Positions 1 to 9,142 are shown, counted from the first letter of the stretch. The stretch is 64,000 nucleotides of DNA from Candidatus Latescibacterota bacterium (GCA_022706085.1 JAKJDF010000008.1:1-64000); one strand, 5' to 3'. Numbers and translations: made by a program. Notes: generated from the sequence alone by a model not told the origin.

Positions 1-207
1 TATCGTCCGCAGTTTTTCTTCCGTACGACAGATGTGACGGGCTCGATCGCGTTGCCTGAGGGGACGGAGATGGTGATGCCTGGCGACCACACGGTGATGA
101 CGGTGGAGCTGGTGACGCCGATAGCGATGGAACAGGGTCTTCGTTTCGCGATTCGAGAAGGCGGCAGAACCGTCGGCGCAGGCTCCGTTACAAAAATCTT
201 GCAGTAA
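1..207 (+). CDS. tuf: Elongation factor Tu, C-terminal fragment
   Basis: The first 68 codons in frame 1 encode the end of domain 3 of EF-Tu, the GTPase that delivers aminoacyl-tRNA to the ribosome. The fragment begins [14 protein letters not shown] and continues through the family's MVMPGD and [18 protein letters not shown] motifs before a TAA stop. The 5' part lies outside the window. The gene is followed 56 bases later by rpsJ on the same strand, the classical tuf-S10 order, so it probably shares the str/S10 transcript. Identification is secure because this C-terminus is among the most conserved in bacteria. Confidence 0.97.
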   Translation, partial: YRPQFFFRTTDVTGSIALPEGTEMVMPGDHTVMTVELVTPIAMEQGLRFAIREGGRTVGAGSVTKILQ

Positions 208-263
208 GGATTTCGCCGCGGGAATGGCTCCGCGGGTGATGAAAACCATAAGAGGGCACGCAC

Positions 264-572
264 GTGGCTGGTCAGAAAATTCGCATTCGCCTGCGCGGTT
301 ACGACCACAGGGCGCTTGATCGGTCGGTGGACGAGATCGTTCGCACCGCGAAGCGTTCCGGTGCGCGGATCAAAGGGCCCATACCCCTTCCGACGCGCCG
401 TTCAGTTACGACCGTTTTGCGTTCTCCGCACGTGAACGTCAAATCCCGTGAGCAGTTCATGCTTGCGGTGCACAAGCGGCTTCTGGATATCTACGATTCG
501 ACTCCGCAGACGGTGGATGCTCTGATGAAGCTTGAGCTTCCCGCTGGCGTGGATGTTGAGATACAGGTTTGA
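264..572 (+). CDS. rpsJ: 30S ribosomal protein S10
   Basis: This is a 102-residue protein of normal length for S10, a 30S head protein that in many bacteria also acts as NusE in transcription antitermination. The N-terminal [14 protein letters not shown] and the [11 protein letters not shown] loop are family hallmarks. The start is GTG, preceded by AAGAGGG with suitable spacing. It is the first gene of the S10 block, 56 bases after tuf and 19 bases before rplC. Nothing is unusual apart from the GTG start. Confidence 0.97.
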   Translation: MAGQKIRIRLRGYDHRALDRSVDEIVRTAKRSGARIKGPIPLPTRRSVTTVLRSPHVNVKSREQFMLAVHKRLLDIYDSTPQTVDALMKLELPAGVDVEIQV

Positions 573-591
573 TACGCACGGTGGACCAGAC

Positions 592-1215
592 ATGAAGCAA
601 TTGGTAGGACGCAAGATCGGAATGACGCGCATCTTTGACGGCGCGGGGCGGGAAATTTCTGTCACGGTCGTCGAGGTGCAACCGCATGTTGTGATCGGCC
701 ACCGCACGGCGGAGAAGAACGGTTATGATGCCGTTATTGTCGGCGTGGAAGAGGATTCAAAGCGACGTGCGCCCCGTCAGATTGCAGGGCAATACCCGGA
801 AAACGTGAGCCCGAGGAAGTTCATTCGGGAGATAAAACTCGAGTCAACGCCTGAGATTGGCTCCACGGTGGACGCGAGCGTGTTTTCGGTGGGCGACAGG
901 GTGAAAGTGGTTGGCACGAGCAAAGGGCGTGGTTTTGCCGGGTTTGTGAAACGCCACCACTTCAAGGGTGGACCCAATACACACGGGAGCATGAGCCACC
1001 GGTTGCCGGGGTCCATCGGCTCGTCGGCATATCCCAGCCGAGTCATAAAAGGCGTGAAGGGTGCCGGACACCAGGGCAACCAGAGCAGCACTGTCAAGGG
1101 TTTGCGCGTGGTGGAAGTTGATGCAGAACGTAACCTTCTGGTGCTGAGCGGGTGTGTTCCCGGATGGCGCAACGGTCTGATAACCATTTCTTCGGACGAT
1201 CGTGGTAAGGCTTGA
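592..1215 (+). CDS. rplC: 50S ribosomal protein L3
   Basis: A 207-residue L3, an early assembly protein of the 50S subunit whose central loop reaches the peptidyl-transferase centre. It opens with MKQLVGRKIGMTRIF and contains KGRGFAGFVKRHHF and GPNTHGSMSHR, both diagnostic of bacterial L3. An in-frame upstream codon at 532 lies inside rpsJ and would add 20 unconserved residues, so the ATG at 592 is chosen. The stop lies four bases before the rplD start, which suggests translational coupling. Confidence 0.96.
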   Translation: MKQLVGRKIGMTRIFDGAGREISVTVVEVQPHVVIGHRTAEKNGYDAVIVGVEEDSKRRAPRQIAGQYPENVSPRKFIREIKLESTPEIGSTVDASVFSVGDRVKVVGTSKGRGFAGFVKRHHFKGGPNTHGSMSHRLPGSIGSSAYPSRVIKGVKGAGHQGNQSSTVKGLRVVEVDAERNLLVLSGCVPGWRNGLITISSDDRGKA

Positions 1216-1219
1216 AACT

Positions 1220-1894
1220 ATGAACGCAGTGCGGTTTGATGAAGCGGGAGTCGAAGCGGGGCGGGTAGACCTGCCCGCGACGCTCTTCGGGGCCGAGCCC
1301 AATCTGGACGTGGTGCATAAGGCAGTGGTGGCGTACCTGGCGAATCAGCGTCAGGGTACCGCCAAAACCAAGACCCGTTCGGAAGTTGCCGGCACCAACA
1401 AGAAGCCGTTCAAACAGAAAAAGACCGGGCAGGCGCGTCGCGGCGACATGAAAACAAACGTGCAGCGCGGGGGCGGCGTCTACGGCGGACCAGTTCCGCG
1501 TGATTTTCGCCAGAAGCTGCCCAGGAAGATGCGGCAACTGGCCCTGCGTTCCGCCCTTTCGATCCGGGCGAAGGAAGACGCGGTTTTGACGATAGCCGAT
1601 ATCTCGCTGGAATCCGGAAAGACGCGGGACGTGGCGGCGCTGCTCAAGAGCGCCGGATTGCAGGACAAGCGCGTGTTGTTTATCGCCGACAAATCCCCTG
1701 CAACACTGCAGCGTGCAAGCCGGAATATCGAGAAGTTCTGGTTGACGTCTGTCGGTTCATTGAGCACGTACGCGGTGATGTGGGCGGAACGGGTTGTGTT
1801 TACGGAGTCAGCCCTTGCCCGCCTGAATGAAGCAGGTCTCAGCGAGGGAAGCCTCGCGGGGGCGAGCGTCAATGAGGCAGGAGGTGCTCAATGA
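1220..1894 (+). CDS. rplD: 50S ribosomal protein L4
   Basis: A 224-residue L4, which lines the peptide exit tunnel and in enterobacteria represses its own operon. The extended loop is recognisable from KQKKTGQARRGD and the following RGGGVYGGPVPRDF. The ATG at 1220 is preceded by AAGG at about nine bases; a GTG at 1202 in the same frame overlaps rplC and has no clear ribosome binding site. The C-terminal 18 residues after the usual end are rich in small residues. The stop overlaps the rplW start in an ATGA junction. Confidence 0.95.
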   Translation: MNAVRFDEAGVEAGRVDLPATLFGAEPNLDVVHKAVVAYLANQRQGTAKTKTRSEVAGTNKKPFKQKKTGQARRGDMKTNVQRGGGVYGGPVPRDFRQKLPRKMRQLALRSALSIRAKEDAVLTIADISLESGKTRDVAALLKSAGLQDKRVLFIADKSPATLQRASRNIEKFWLTSVGSLSTYAVMWAERVVFTESALARLNEAGLSEGSLAGASVNEAGGAQ

Positions 1895-2193
1895 GTTCCC
1901 CCTATACGATTATCAAACGCCCCGTGGTGTCGGAGAAGGTGAATCTCCAGCAGGAGCGTTTCAATCAATACACCTTCGAAGTGGATCGCGCTTCCAACAA
2001 ACACGAGATCCAGCGCGCCATCGAAGAGCTTTTCAGTGTGAAGGTCACGTCGATCCGGGTGATCCACGTGCGCGGAAAGAAACGGCGCATGGGCATGCGG
2101 TACCGGAAACTCGGAAGAACGGCGTCCTGGAAAAAAGCGATCGTCACGCTCGAAAAAGGGCAGACGATTGATATTCTCGGCGAAAGGGTATAG
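1891..2193 (+). CDS. rplW: 50S ribosomal protein L23
   Basis: A 100-residue L23, located at the tunnel exit where trigger factor and the signal recognition particle dock. [12 protein letters not shown] near the N-terminus and the [20 protein letters not shown] segment are typical. The ATG overlaps the rplD stop by four bases, and rplB starts two bases after the stop, so L4, L23 and L2 are probably translationally coupled. Length and content are ordinary. Confidence 0.96.
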   Translation: MSSPYTIIKRPVVSEKVNLQQERFNQYTFEVDRASNKHEIQRAIEELFSVKVTSIRVIHVRGKKRRMGMRYRKLGRTASWKKAIVTLEKGQTIDILGERV

Positions 2194-2195
2194 CG

Positions 2196-3032
2196 ATGCC
2201 GTTCAAGAAGTTTCGCCCGCTCACCCCGAGCTTGCGATATACGACGACGGATACGTTCGAAGACGTAACGACGGGGACGCCGGAGCGTTCGCTGGTGGAG
2301 AAGCTCCACCGCACGTCGGGCCGGAATAATGCCGGACGGATCACCTCCCGTCGACGTGGGGGCGGGCATCCCCGCCTGTATCGCGTGATTGATTTCAAGC
2401 GGGACAAGTTCGGTATTCCGGCGAAGGTGAAGTCGATAGAATATGATCCGAACCGGACCGCGCGGATCGCTCTGCTGGTGTATGCGGACGGAGAGAAGCG
2501 GTACATCATCGCTCCCGACGGCATTGCGGTTGGCGACGAATTGATGTCCGGTCCGACGGCGCCTGTCCGGCCGGGAAATGCGCTGCCTTTGACGCACATT
2601 CCTGCCGGTTCCACCGTGCACAATGTGGAGATGAAGCCGGGCAAAGGAGCAGCTCTTGCGCGCAGCGCCGGTGCTCTGGTGCAGCTCATATCGCGTGAAG
2701 GTGACATGGCGCGGCTTCGCATGCCTTCCGGGGAAGTGCGGCTCGTCCCGTCCGTGTGCATGGCAACGCTGGGCCAGGTGGGCCATGTGGATCGCGACGA
2801 CCGCTCACTTGGAAAAGCCGGTCGGAATCGCTGGCTGGGCCGGCGGCCGAGCGTCCGCGGTGTTGCCATGAACCCGGTGGATCATCCCCATGGCGGTGGT
2901 GAAGGGCGCACGTCGGGCGGTGGTGGCAAAGGCTCGCATCCGAGAACTCCGTGGGGTGTAATCACCAAGGGCAAAAAGACGCGGAATCCCAAGAAATCCA
3001 GTCGCCTCATCATCAGTCGGCGCACGAAGTAG
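2196..3032 (+). CDS. rplB: 50S ribosomal protein L2
   Basis: A 278-residue L2, the 23S rRNA-binding protein close to the peptidyl-transferase centre. The sequence holds [13 protein letters not shown] at the N-terminus, [19 protein letters not shown], and the C-terminal [15 protein letters not shown] stretch with the conserved histidine implicated in subunit association. Family length is about 275 residues, so the gene is complete. It starts two bases after rplW and ends eleven bases before rpsS. Confidence 0.97.
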   Translation: MPFKKFRPLTPSLRYTTTDTFEDVTTGTPERSLVEKLHRTSGRNNAGRITSRRRGGGHPRLYRVIDFKRDKFGIPAKVKSIEYDPNRTARIALLVYADGEKRYIIAPDGIAVGDELMSGPTAPVRPGNALPLTHIPAGSTVHNVEMKPGKGAALARSAGALVQLISREGDMARLRMPSGEVRLVPSVCMATLGQVGHVDRDDRSLGKAGRNRWLGRRPSVRGVAMNPVDHPHGGGEGRTSGGGGKGSHPRTPWGVITKGKKTRNPKKSSRLIISRRTK

Positions 3033-3043
3033 AGGAATGGTAC

Positions 3044-3349
3044 ATGGCACGTTCCATTAAGAAGGGGCCCTACATCGAGCCCAGTCTGCAGAAGAAGGTT
3101 GACGAGCTCAACCGCACGGGTGAGAAACGGGTTATCAAAACGTGGTCGCGGCGTTCGACGATTTCGCCGGATTTCGTGGGGCACACGCTCGGGGTGCACA
3201 ACGGCAACAAGTTCATCCCCATTTACGTGACGGAAAACATGGTTGGGCACAAGCTGGGTGAATTCGCGCCGACGCGGATTTTCCGGGGGCATCCGGGTTC
3301 CAGTGGCGGCGGCGAAAAGACAGCGAAAGTAGCGCCCTCGGCCAAGTGA
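3044..3349 (+). CDS. rpsS: 30S ribosomal protein S19
   Basis: A 101-residue S19 of the 30S head, which contacts S13 and the A-site finger. [19 protein letters not shown] at the start, [22 protein letters not shown] and the [14 protein letters not shown] end are diagnostic. The reading frame is open upstream to 2951, but that part overlaps rplB and is not conserved; the ATG at 3044 begins exactly where the family does. rplV follows 28 bases later. Confidence 0.96.
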   Translation: MARSIKKGPYIEPSLQKKVDELNRTGEKRVIKTWSRRSTISPDFVGHTLGVHNGNKFIPIYVTENMVGHKLGEFAPTRIFRGHPGSSGGGEKTAKVAPSAK

Positions 3350-3377
3350 TACCAGTGTGTAGAAGGAATCGGGAACG

Positions 3378-3740
3378 ATGGCACTCATAGCTCGCGCTGT
3401 CAGCAAGAACCAGTGGGCATCTGCCCGTAAGGTGCGCCTCGTTGCGGATATGGTGAGGGGAAAGACGGTCGGAACTGCACTGAACGTGCTCCACTTTTCT
3501 CCCTCTTCCGCCAGTCTGCAGGTTGAAAAGACGGTGCGCTCGGCGATGGCGAACCTGCTGGAAAAGGAACAGGGCCAGCGTCTTGTGGAAGATGACGTGG
3601 TTATTTCGCAGATAACAGTAGATGGCGGGATGATTTACAAGCGGATTCGTCCGCGGGCGATGGGTCGTGCGTTCCGCACGCGCCGCCGGACCTGCCACAT
3701 TACGGTTGAAGTCGCTGCACGCGAACGCACAGAACGCTAG
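3378..3740 (+). CDS. rplV: 50S ribosomal protein L22
   Basis: A 120-residue L22, whose beta hairpin lines the exit tunnel and is a known macrolide-resistance locus. The segments RKVRLVADMVRGKTV and the C-terminal KRIRPRAMGRAFRTRRRTCHITVEV match the family, including the tunnel hairpin. An AGAAGGA ribosome binding site stands about ten bases upstream of the ATG. rpsC begins 15 bases after the stop, so both are in one transcript. Confidence 0.96.
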   Translation: MALIARAVSKNQWASARKVRLVADMVRGKTVGTALNVLHFSPSSASLQVEKTVRSAMANLLEKEQGQRLVEDDVVISQITVDGGMIYKRIRPRAMGRAFRTRRRTCHITVEVAARERTER

Positions 3741-3755
3741 GAAGGGAGCGTCTTA

Positions 3756-4472
3756 GTGGGACAGAAAACTCATCCAACGGGACTTCGGCTCGGAGTGCTC
3801 CGGACTCCCGAACGTCCGAATGGACTTTGGAAATCGCGTTGGTACGGTGGGCGCGACTTTCCGGCTCTTCTGAAGGAAGATCAGATGCTCCGCGCATACG
3901 TTCTGCAGCGCCTTCAGAAAGCATCGGTGTCGCTCATCGAGATTGAGCGGCAGCCGAAGCGGATCAGCATCACCGTCCACACCGCCCGTCCCGGGATCGT
4001 GATCGGGCGTAAGGGGCAGGAAGTGGACAAACTGCGTGACGAGCTTCGTCACCTCACGAAGAAAGACGTTTTCATCAACATAGAAGAGATCAAGAAGCCC
4101 GAGCTGGATGCGGAACTGGTTGCTCAGAACATTCGTCGGCAGCTGGAAGGCCGCGTGCTTTTCCGGCGCGCCATGAAGAAGGCGCTGGAAAACACGATGC
4201 GCATGGGAGCTCAGGGAATTCGCGTGGTCTGTTCCGGGCGACTTGGTGGTGCGGAAATGTCTCGCACCGAACGGTATATCCGTGGGCGTGTGCCGCTCCA
4301 CACGCTGCGGGCGGATATTGATTACGCGCTGGTGCAGGCGTTGACGACCATGGGTATGATCGGCGTGAAAGTGTGGATTTGTCGTGGCGAGCAGATCGGC
4401 GATGATTTCCCGACTGCACCCCGGCGTGCGGAAGGCACGGCAAGCGGCATGTCCGAAGGCGCGAGGAGATAA
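3756..4472 (+). CDS. rpsC: 30S ribosomal protein S3
   Basis: A 238-residue S3, part of the mRNA entry channel with helicase activity. It starts with GTG, giving [14 protein letters not shown]. It carries the KH-domain motif [17 protein letters not shown] and the C-terminal [30 protein letters not shown]. The GAAGGGAG sequence upstream supports the GTG start. A short tail of about 20 residues after the usual core is rich in Arg, Ala and Gly. rplP follows after six bases. Confidence 0.96.
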   Translation: MGQKTHPTGLRLGVLRTPERPNGLWKSRWYGGRDFPALLKEDQMLRAYVLQRLQKASVSLIEIERQPKRISITVHTARPGIVIGRKGQEVDKLRDELRHLTKKDVFINIEEIKKPELDAELVAQNIRRQLEGRVLFRRAMKKALENTMRMGAQGIRVVCSGRLGGAEMSRTERYIRGRVPLHTLRADIDYALVQALTTMGMIGVKVWICRGEQIGDDFPTAPRRAEGTASGMSEGARR

Positions 4473-4478
4473 ACAGCG

Positions 4479-4901
4479 ATGTTAATGCCGAAACGTGTCA
4501 AACACCGGAAGCAGCAACGGGGGCGGCGAAAAGGCCTTGCACTTCGGGGCTCCGCGATTCATTTCGGGCAATACGGTCTTCAGGCGGTTGAACCCGCGTG
4601 GGTGACGGATCGCCAACTGGAAGCCGCTCGTGTTGCCATGACGCGCTATATCAAGCGTGGCGGGAAGGTCTGGTTGAGGGTGTTTCCGGACAAGCCGGTT
4701 ACCGCGAAGCCCGCGGAAACCCGCATGGGCAAAGGGAAGGGTGTGCCTGACCACTGGGTTGCAGTGATCAAACCTGGTCGGATCCTGTTCGAGATGGAAG
4801 GTATTGACGAGGCTACCGCACAGGAAGCGATGCGCCTTGCCAATTCGAAGCTTCCCGTCAAGACGCGGTTCATTCAGCGTTCTGAAACGGTTCAGGGGTG
4901 A
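4479..4901 (+). CDS. rplP: 50S ribosomal protein L16
   Basis: A 140-residue L16, which helps position tRNA between the A and P sites. [19 protein letters not shown] matches the conserved N-terminus, and [21 protein letters not shown] is the family signature. A second ATG two codons downstream is possible, but family members usually begin with M-L-x-P-K-R. The stop lies six bases before the rpmC start. Confidence 0.96.
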   Translation: MLMPKRVKHRKQQRGRRKGLALRGSAIHFGQYGLQAVEPAWVTDRQLEAARVAMTRYIKRGGKVWLRVFPDKPVTAKPAETRMGKGKGVPDHWVAVIKPGRILFEMEGIDEATAQEAMRLANSKLPVKTRFIQRSETVQG

Positions 4902-4906
4902 CGGTG

Positions 4907-5143
4907 ATGAAAACACGTGACATTCGCAAGATGTCCATTGAAGAGGTTCGCGTGCACCTGCGTGAGGCAGAGGAAGAGGTGTTCCGCCTCCGTTTCCGCG
5001 CCGCCACCGAGCAGTTGGAGAGCCCGATCATGCTCCGACACCGGCGCCGGGATATCGCCCGGATGGTCACGATCATCCGCGAACACGAGCAGGGCGTCCG
5101 TAGGCTTGCCCAACGGGAATCGGTTGAAGGGGCGACATCATGA
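4907..5143 (+). CDS. rpmC: 50S ribosomal protein L29
   Basis: A 78-residue L29, a small helical protein near the tunnel exit beside L23. The start [22 protein letters not shown] is typical. A GTG at 4898 in the same frame overlaps rplP and would add three residues; the ATG fits the family better. The C-terminal helix contains [14 protein letters not shown], the usual rRNA-binding patch. The end overlaps rpsQ by four bases in an ATGA junction. Slightly longer than most L29 proteins (60-70 residues). Confidence 0.93.
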   Translation: MKTRDIRKMSIEEVRVHLREAEEEVFRLRFRAATEQLESPIMLRHRRRDIARMVTIIREHEQGVRRLAQRESVEGATS

Positions 5144-5403
5144 CAAGTGAAACTCGTGCCCATCGCAAAACACGCGTTGGCCGCGTGGTAAGCGCAAAGC
5201 CTGACAAGACGATCGTTGTGGTGATAGACCGTCTCGTGCGTCACTCGCTGTATGAGCGCATCGTCCGCCGGACGAAGAAGCTTTACGTACACGACGAGCA
5301 GAATGAAGCGCACGTTGGTGATACCGTAGAAGCTATGGAGACCAGGCCGCTGAGCAAGACCAAGCACTGGCGGTTGGTCCGTATTGTGGAACGTGCCCGG
5401 TAG
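5140..5403 (+). CDS. rpsQ: 30S ribosomal protein S17
   Basis: An 87-residue S17, an OB-fold protein that binds 16S rRNA early in assembly. [22 protein letters not shown] and the later [24 protein letters not shown] are the recognised family motifs. The ATG overlaps the rpmC stop, so translation is likely coupled. rplN follows after 15 bases. Length is normal. Confidence 0.96.
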   Translation: MTSETRAHRKTRVGRVVSAKPDKTIVVVIDRLVRHSLYERIVRRTKKLYVHDEQNEAHVGDTVEAMETRPLSKTKHWRLVRIVERAR

Positions 5404-5418
5404 GAAGGCTATTTCGCC

Positions 5419-5787
5419 ATGATTCAGCAACAGACAAATCTCGTGGTGGCCGACAATACCGGCGCGAAGCGTGCCATGTGCATCAAGGTGCTCGGTGGAA
5501 CACGTGCGCGGTACGCCACAGTCGGGGATCAGATCATAGTCGCAGTGAAAGAGGCGATTCCTGGCGGGGCAGTCAAGAAGGGCGACGTCGCGCGTGGTGT
5601 GGTGGTGAGAGTGTCCCGTGCAACGCGGCGGCCGGATGGCTCCCATGTTCGCTTTGACGACAACGCGGTGGTGTTGATCAATGATCAGGGTGAACCGAGG
5701 GGAACGCGTATTTTCGGTCCGGTGGCTCGCGAGCTTCGTGAGCACAAGTTCATGCGCATTGTATCGCTGGCTCCGGAAGTTGTCTGA
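5419..5787 (+). CDS. rplN: 50S ribosomal protein L14
   Basis: A 122-residue L14, exactly the usual length, forming an intersubunit bridge and binding Rsf[28 protein letters not shown] and the C-terminal [28 protein letters not shown] are diagnostic. It is the first gene of the spc-type part of the cluster, 15 bases after rpsQ and 24 bases before rplX, with no break that would suggest a separate operon. Confidence 0.97.
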   Translation: MIQQQTNLVVADNTGAKRAMCIKVLGGTRARYATVGDQIIVAVKEAIPGGAVKKGDVARGVVVRVSRATRRPDGSHVRFDDNAVVLINDQGEPRGTRIFGPVARELREHKFMRIVSLAPEVV

Positions 5788-5811
5788 GCACGAGCCGAGG
5801 GGATTGAAGTC

Positions 5812-6156
5812 GTGGACATATTGAAAGGCGATCTCGTCGAAGTGATCAGCGGGGACAGCCGTGGGCCCAGGCGAGGCGAGGGCAAGCGGGGCAAGGTGCT
5901 TTTCGTTGATCGGGCCAAAGGCAAAGTGATTGTCGAGGGTGTGAACATCATTCGTCGGCATACGAAACCCTCGCGTGAGAATCCGCAGGGTGGCATCGTG
6001 GAGAAAGAGGCCCCGATTTCGGTGTCGAAGGTATTGCTTGTCAGCCCGCGAGCGAATCGCGGCGTGCGAGTTCGCCATCAGCGCCTGGAAGACGGCACAA
6101 GGGTGCGCATTTGCACAAAGACCGGCGACATGATACCTCCGCCGTCCAAGTCATGA
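5812..6156 (+). CDS. rplX: 50S ribosomal protein L24
   Basis: A 114-residue L24, an assembly initiator of the 50S subunit. It begins with GTG and reads [18 protein letters not shown], then [21 protein letters not shown] and [24 protein letters not shown], the KOW-motif pattern of L24. GAGGGGATTG upstream provides a ribosome binding site. The C-terminal part [15 protein letters not shown] is also typical. rplE begins 19 bases later. Confidence 0.95.
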   Translation: MDILKGDLVEVISGDSRGPRRGEGKRGKVLFVDRAKGKVIVEGVNIIRRHTKPSRENPQGGIVEKEAPISVSKVLLVSPRANRGVRVRHQRLEDGTRVRICTKTGDMIPPPSKS

Positions 6157-6175
6157 AGGTGGGGAGCGGAAACTG

Positions 6176-6904
6176 ATGGCAAACGAGGAAACAAAGAAAA
6201 AAGCGGCCAAAGCCGAAGCGGGAGCCGACGCAAAGGGCGCGACGAAGAAAAAGGCACCCAAAGAGCAGGCTGCCGCGGAGGCGGCTCCCAAAGGGAAAAA
6301 AGCCACGGGTGCGAAGTCGCAGGAACCGAAAGCTGCGGAACCGAAGGCTCAGGCGGTGCCGCCGCGGTTGCGCGAGCGTTACAAGGCGGAGATCGTGCCG
6401 CAGCTTACCAAGCGGTTCTCCTACAAGAACCCGATGCAGGTTCCCCGGGTGCTGAAAGTGGTCGTCAACATGGGTGTGGGCGAGGCTATTCAGAACCCGA
6501 AAGCCGTGGACAGCGCCGTTGCGGATCTCCAGCAGATCGCCGGTCAGAAGCCGAGCGTGCGGCGGGCGCGGAAGTCGGTATCGAACTTCAAGCTTCGGGC
6601 GGGCGTTGCGGTAGGTTGCGCGGTTACGCTTCGGGGCGTGCGCATGTGGGAGTTTCTGGACCGGCTGATGACGTTTGCGATTCCGCGTATCAGGGATTTC
6701 CGGGGTATTCCGCGGCGCGGGTTCGACGGCCGGGGCAATTTCACATTTGGCGTGAAAGAGCAGCTAATTTTCCCGGAGATAGATTACGACACGGTTGACC
6801 AGATTCGGGGAATGGACATTTCGATAGTCACTACCGCGCGCACTGACGAAGAAGCGTTCGAACTGCTGAGTGGTTTGGGCATGCCGTTCGCGCGCCAGGC
6901 CTGA
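6176..6904 (+). CDS. rplE: 50S ribosomal protein L5 with a long charged N-terminal extension
   Basis: This 242-residue L5 is about 60 residues longer than the usual 179-187. The conserved core starts near residue 63 with [19 protein letters not shown] and contains [16 protein letters not shown], the [16 protein letters not shown] segment and the C-terminal [17 protein letters not shown]. Residues 1-62 are almost only Lys, Ala, Glu, Gly, Thr, Pro and Gln, with no predicted fold. The start ATG follows GTGGGGAGCGGAAACTG, which contains a good ribosome binding site, and no nearer start exists before the core, so the extension appears real. L5 binds 5S rRNA in the central protuberance. Confidence 0.95.
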   Translation: MANEETKKKAAKAEAGADAKGATKKKAPKEQAAAEAAPKGKKATGAKSQEPKAAEPKAQAVPPRLRERYKAEIVPQLTKRFSYKNPMQVPRVLKVVVNMGVGEAIQNPKAVDSAVADLQQIAGQKPSVRRARKSVSNFKLRAGVAVGCAVTLRGVRMWEFLDRLMTFAIPRIRDFRGIPRRGFDGRGNFTFGVKEQLIFPEIDYDTVDQIRGMDISIVTTARTDEEAFELLSGLGMPFARQA

Positions 6905-6932
6905 CGGGCGAACGCGGAAAGCGAGGGTTCTC

Positions 6933-7118
6933 GTGGCGAAAAAGAGCTGGATGATCAAATCGGCGCGCAAACCGAAGTTCAAGGTCCGGGCCTATAACCG
7001 TTGCCATCGTTGCGGAAGGTCTCGTGGATTTCTGCGGAAATACGGCGTGTGCCGGATCTGCTTCCGCGAGCTTGCGCTCCGAGGGGATATCCCCGGCGTG
7101 GTCAAGGCCAGTTGGTAG
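6933..7118 (+). CDS. rpsZ: 30S ribosomal protein S14, zinc-binding short type
   Basis: A 61-residue S14 of the short zinc-ribbon type. It starts with GTG ([21 protein letters not shown]) and carries two Cys pairs, C-H-R-C and C-R-I-C, that bind one zinc ion. The end [16 protein letters not shown] is the family signature. The frame is open upstream into rplE, but those codons are not conserved. It sits between L5 and S8 as in most bacteria. The long zinc-free S14 paralogue is not in this window. Confidence 0.95.
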   Translation: MAKKSWMIKSARKPKFKVRAYNRCHRCGRSRGFLRKYGVCRICFRELALRGDIPGVVKASW

Positions 7119-7153
7119 CCGTACGTGCGGTTCAGAATTAGAGGAACAGAACT

Positions 7154-7552
7154 ATGTCAATGACCGATCCGATCGCGGATTTTTTGACGCGAATCAGGAA
7201 TGCGTGCAAAGCTGGACACCGGAAGGTAGATATCCCGGCTTCGACACTGAAGCGCGAGGTAGCGCGCATTCTGCTCGAGCAGGGCTACGTCGAGGATGTC
7301 TACGTAGTTGATGACGGGAAACAGGGCATGCTGCGCATTTACCTGCGGTACCTGAGAGATGGCAGACCGGTCATCCGCGGGTTGGCTCGGCGTTCAAAAC
7401 CTGGTTTGCGCCGTTACGCCGGTGCGCAGACCATGGATCGTGTTCTGAACGGTCTGGGAATCGCGATTGTGAGCACGTCGAAAGGTGTGATGACAGACGC
7501 TGAATGCCGTCGCATCGGAGTCGGTGGCGAAGTTCTTTGCCACGTATGGTAG
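7154..7552 (+). CDS. rpsH: 30S ribosomal protein S8
   Basis: A 132-residue S8, a primary 16S rRNA-binding protein and, in enterobacteria, the repressor of the spc operon. MSMTDPIADFLTRIRNACKAGH at the start and the C-terminal GLGIAIVSTSKGVMTDAECRRIGVGGEVLCHVW are diagnostic. A second in-frame ATG two codons in is possible. rplF follows after ten bases. Family length is about 130 residues, so the gene is intact. Confidence 0.96.
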   Translation: MSMTDPIADFLTRIRNACKAGHRKVDIPASTLKREVARILLEQGYVEDVYVVDDGKQGMLRIYLRYLRDGRPVIRGLARRSKPGLRRYAGAQTMDRVLNGLGIAIVSTSKGVMTDAECRRIGVGGEVLCHVW

Positions 7553-7562
7553 GAGAAGGATT

Positions 7563-8132
7563 GTGTCTCGCATAGGACGAAGAGCTATCCCGCTCGCGAA
7601 TGGTGTCGCGGTTGCGATTTCCGGGGATACATTGACCGCCAGGGGCCCTCTGGGCGAGGTTTCCGTAAAGATACCTGCGGGCGTGAATGTGAGGATCGAC
7701 AGCGACCAGGTGACGGTTGAACCGGAAATCGGTGCAAGCCCGGGCGCATGGGGCCTTGCACGAACGATCATCGCGAACGCGGTGGAAGGTGTTTCGAAGG
7801 AGTTTGAACGGCGCCTGTTCGTGGTCGGGGTTGGGTACCGCGCCGAGGCTGATGGTTCCAAACTGACACTGAGCGTGGGGCATTCGCATCCCGTCACGAT
7901 TGAGGCGGACCGCGGGGTGACGTTTGCCGTGGAGCCGGCGATAACCTTGCCGGGCAAAAAGGATAACTACCCGGCGATTCCGGTTGTTGTGAAGGGCGTC
8001 AACAAAGAAGCAGTGGGCGATTACGCGGCGAAAGTCCGGGCGGTGAAACCGCCGGAGCCGTATCTCTGGAAGGGGATTCGGTACCAGAACGAGCGTATGA
8101 GGACTGACAAGGCCGGGAAGACGGCAAAGTAA
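7563..8132 (+). CDS. rplF: 50S ribosomal protein L6
   Basis: A 189-residue L6 with two RNA-recognition-like repeats, located near the factor-binding site. The chosen GTG at 7563 gives MSRIGRRAIPLANGVAV, matching the family start; the frame stays open further upstream only inside rpsH. The segments VKIPAGVNVRID, VSKEFERRLFVVGVGYRAE, and the end KPPEPYLWKGIRYQNERMRTDKAGKTAK are typical. AGGAGAAGG stands just upstream of the start as ribosome binding site. Confidence 0.95.
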   Translation: MSRIGRRAIPLANGVAVAISGDTLTARGPLGEVSVKIPAGVNVRIDSDQVTVEPEIGASPGAWGLARTIIANAVEGVSKEFERRLFVVGVGYRAEADGSKLTLSVGHSHPVTIEADRGVTFAVEPAITLPGKKDNYPAIPVVVKGVNKEAVGDYAAKVRAVKPPEPYLWKGIRYQNERMRTDKAGKTAK

Positions 8133-8173
8133 TATACTGGGGCCTGTTCGGGGCCGTTGGGGAATGTACCATC

Positions 8174-8521
8174 ATGAGCGAGAGACGAATCCGTCGGGTA
8201 AAGCGCTGGCGTCTTGCGAAGCCGATTCGCGGTACTGCCGAAAGGCCGCGCCTTGTCGTCAGCCGTGGGCTGCGGACGATCCAGGGCCATTTCGTCAATG
8301 ACGAGATCGGGAAGGTAATCTGCGGGGCGTCCACCGCCTCCAAGAAGCTCGCGATAGCCGGTCGCGGTTGCGAGGCCGCAAAAAGCCTCGGGAAGGAGCT
8401 GGCGCGCGTGGCGCGTGAACACGGGATTACGCGCACGGTGTTTGACCGCAACGGGTACCTGTATCACGGACGTGTCAAAGCGTTGGCAGAAGGCGCGCGA
8501 GAAGGCGGACTCGAGTTCTAG
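8174..8521 (+). CDS. rplR: 50S ribosomal protein L18
   Basis: A 115-residue L18, which with L5 and L25 anchors 5S rRNA. RRVKRWRLAKPIRGTAERPRLVV is the positively charged N-terminal rRNA-binding part, and ITRTVFDRNGYLYHGRVKALAEGAREGGLEF is the conserved C-terminus. The gap to rplF is 41 bases, one of the longer ones in this part, but I see no terminator in it. rpsE follows after 21 bases. Confidence 0.96.
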   Translation: MSERRIRRVKRWRLAKPIRGTAERPRLVVSRGLRTIQGHFVNDEIGKVICGASTASKKLAIAGRGCEAAKSLGKELARVAREHGITRTVFDRNGYLYHGRVKALAEGAREGGLEF

Positions 8522-8542
8522 CGAATTCAAAAAGGAACAGGC

Positions 8543-9142
8543 ATGGCGAGAGACGGTGGGTACAGCAGAGGCGGCAACGTAGAGGAATCGGAGTTCGTCG
8601 AAACCCTTGTCAAGGTAAAGCCCGTTTCGAAGGTTACAAAAGGCGGACGCGACCGGCGTTTCAACGCACTGGTGGTTGTTGGCGACAAGAAGGGCCGGGT
8701 TGGCGTTGGCATGGGCAAAGCGCGCGAGGTCTCCGAAGCGATCCGCAAGGGGACCCAGATTGCGCAACGATCCATTCAACGGGTTTCGGTTGGCGTGACG
8801 ATTCCCCACGAAGTGTGGGGGCGGTGCGGTGCGGGTCTGGTGTTTCTTCGTCCAGCGACGCCGGGAACCGGGCTTATTGCTGGCAGCGCTGCGCGTGCGG
8901 TGCTGGAAGCGGCGGGAGTTGAAAATGTTCTGAGCAAGTCAGTTGGCTCGGCAAATGCTCTGAATGTAGCCCGTGCGACGCTGGATGCGCTTGCCAAGCT
9001 TCGGACGTTCACGCAGGTACGGAGTGAGCGTCGTCTTATACCGCCGGAGGCCGTTGCCGCCGAAGCAGCGGATATCGCGCCTGCGGAGAGTGCTGAGAAT
9101 GAGGCGCCAGTAGAGACGCCGAACGAAGGAGCGGGAGCGTGA
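8543..9142 (+). CDS. rpsE: 30S ribosomal protein S5 with an acidic C-terminal tail
   Basis: A 199-residue S5, which takes part in decoding accuracy and mRNA unwinding. The double-stranded RNA-binding half is seen in ESEFVETLVKVKPVSKVTKGG and GRVGVGMGKAREVSEAIRKG, and the second half in LIAGSAARAVLEAAGVENVL and SVGSANALNVARATLDAL. The normal protein ends near residue 165; the last 35 residues are Ala, Glu and Pro rich and acidic. The stop overlaps the GTG start of rpmD, so the tail is not a simple read-through product. Confidence 0.95.
   Translation: MARDGGYSRGGNVEESEFVETLVKVKPVSKVTKGGRDRRFNALVVVGDKKGRVGVGMGKAREVSEAIRKGTQIAQRSIQRVSVGVTIPHEVWGRCGAGLVFLRPATPGTGLIAGSAARAVLEAAGVENVLSKSVGSANALNVARATLDALAKLRTFTQVRSERRLIPPEAVAAEAADIAPAESAENEAPVETPNEGAGA

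Noticed and set aside
4870-6078. A 402-codon minus-strand open frame across L29, S17, L14 and L24
   Set aside because: It covers four secure ribosomal protein genes and has no recognisable sequence.
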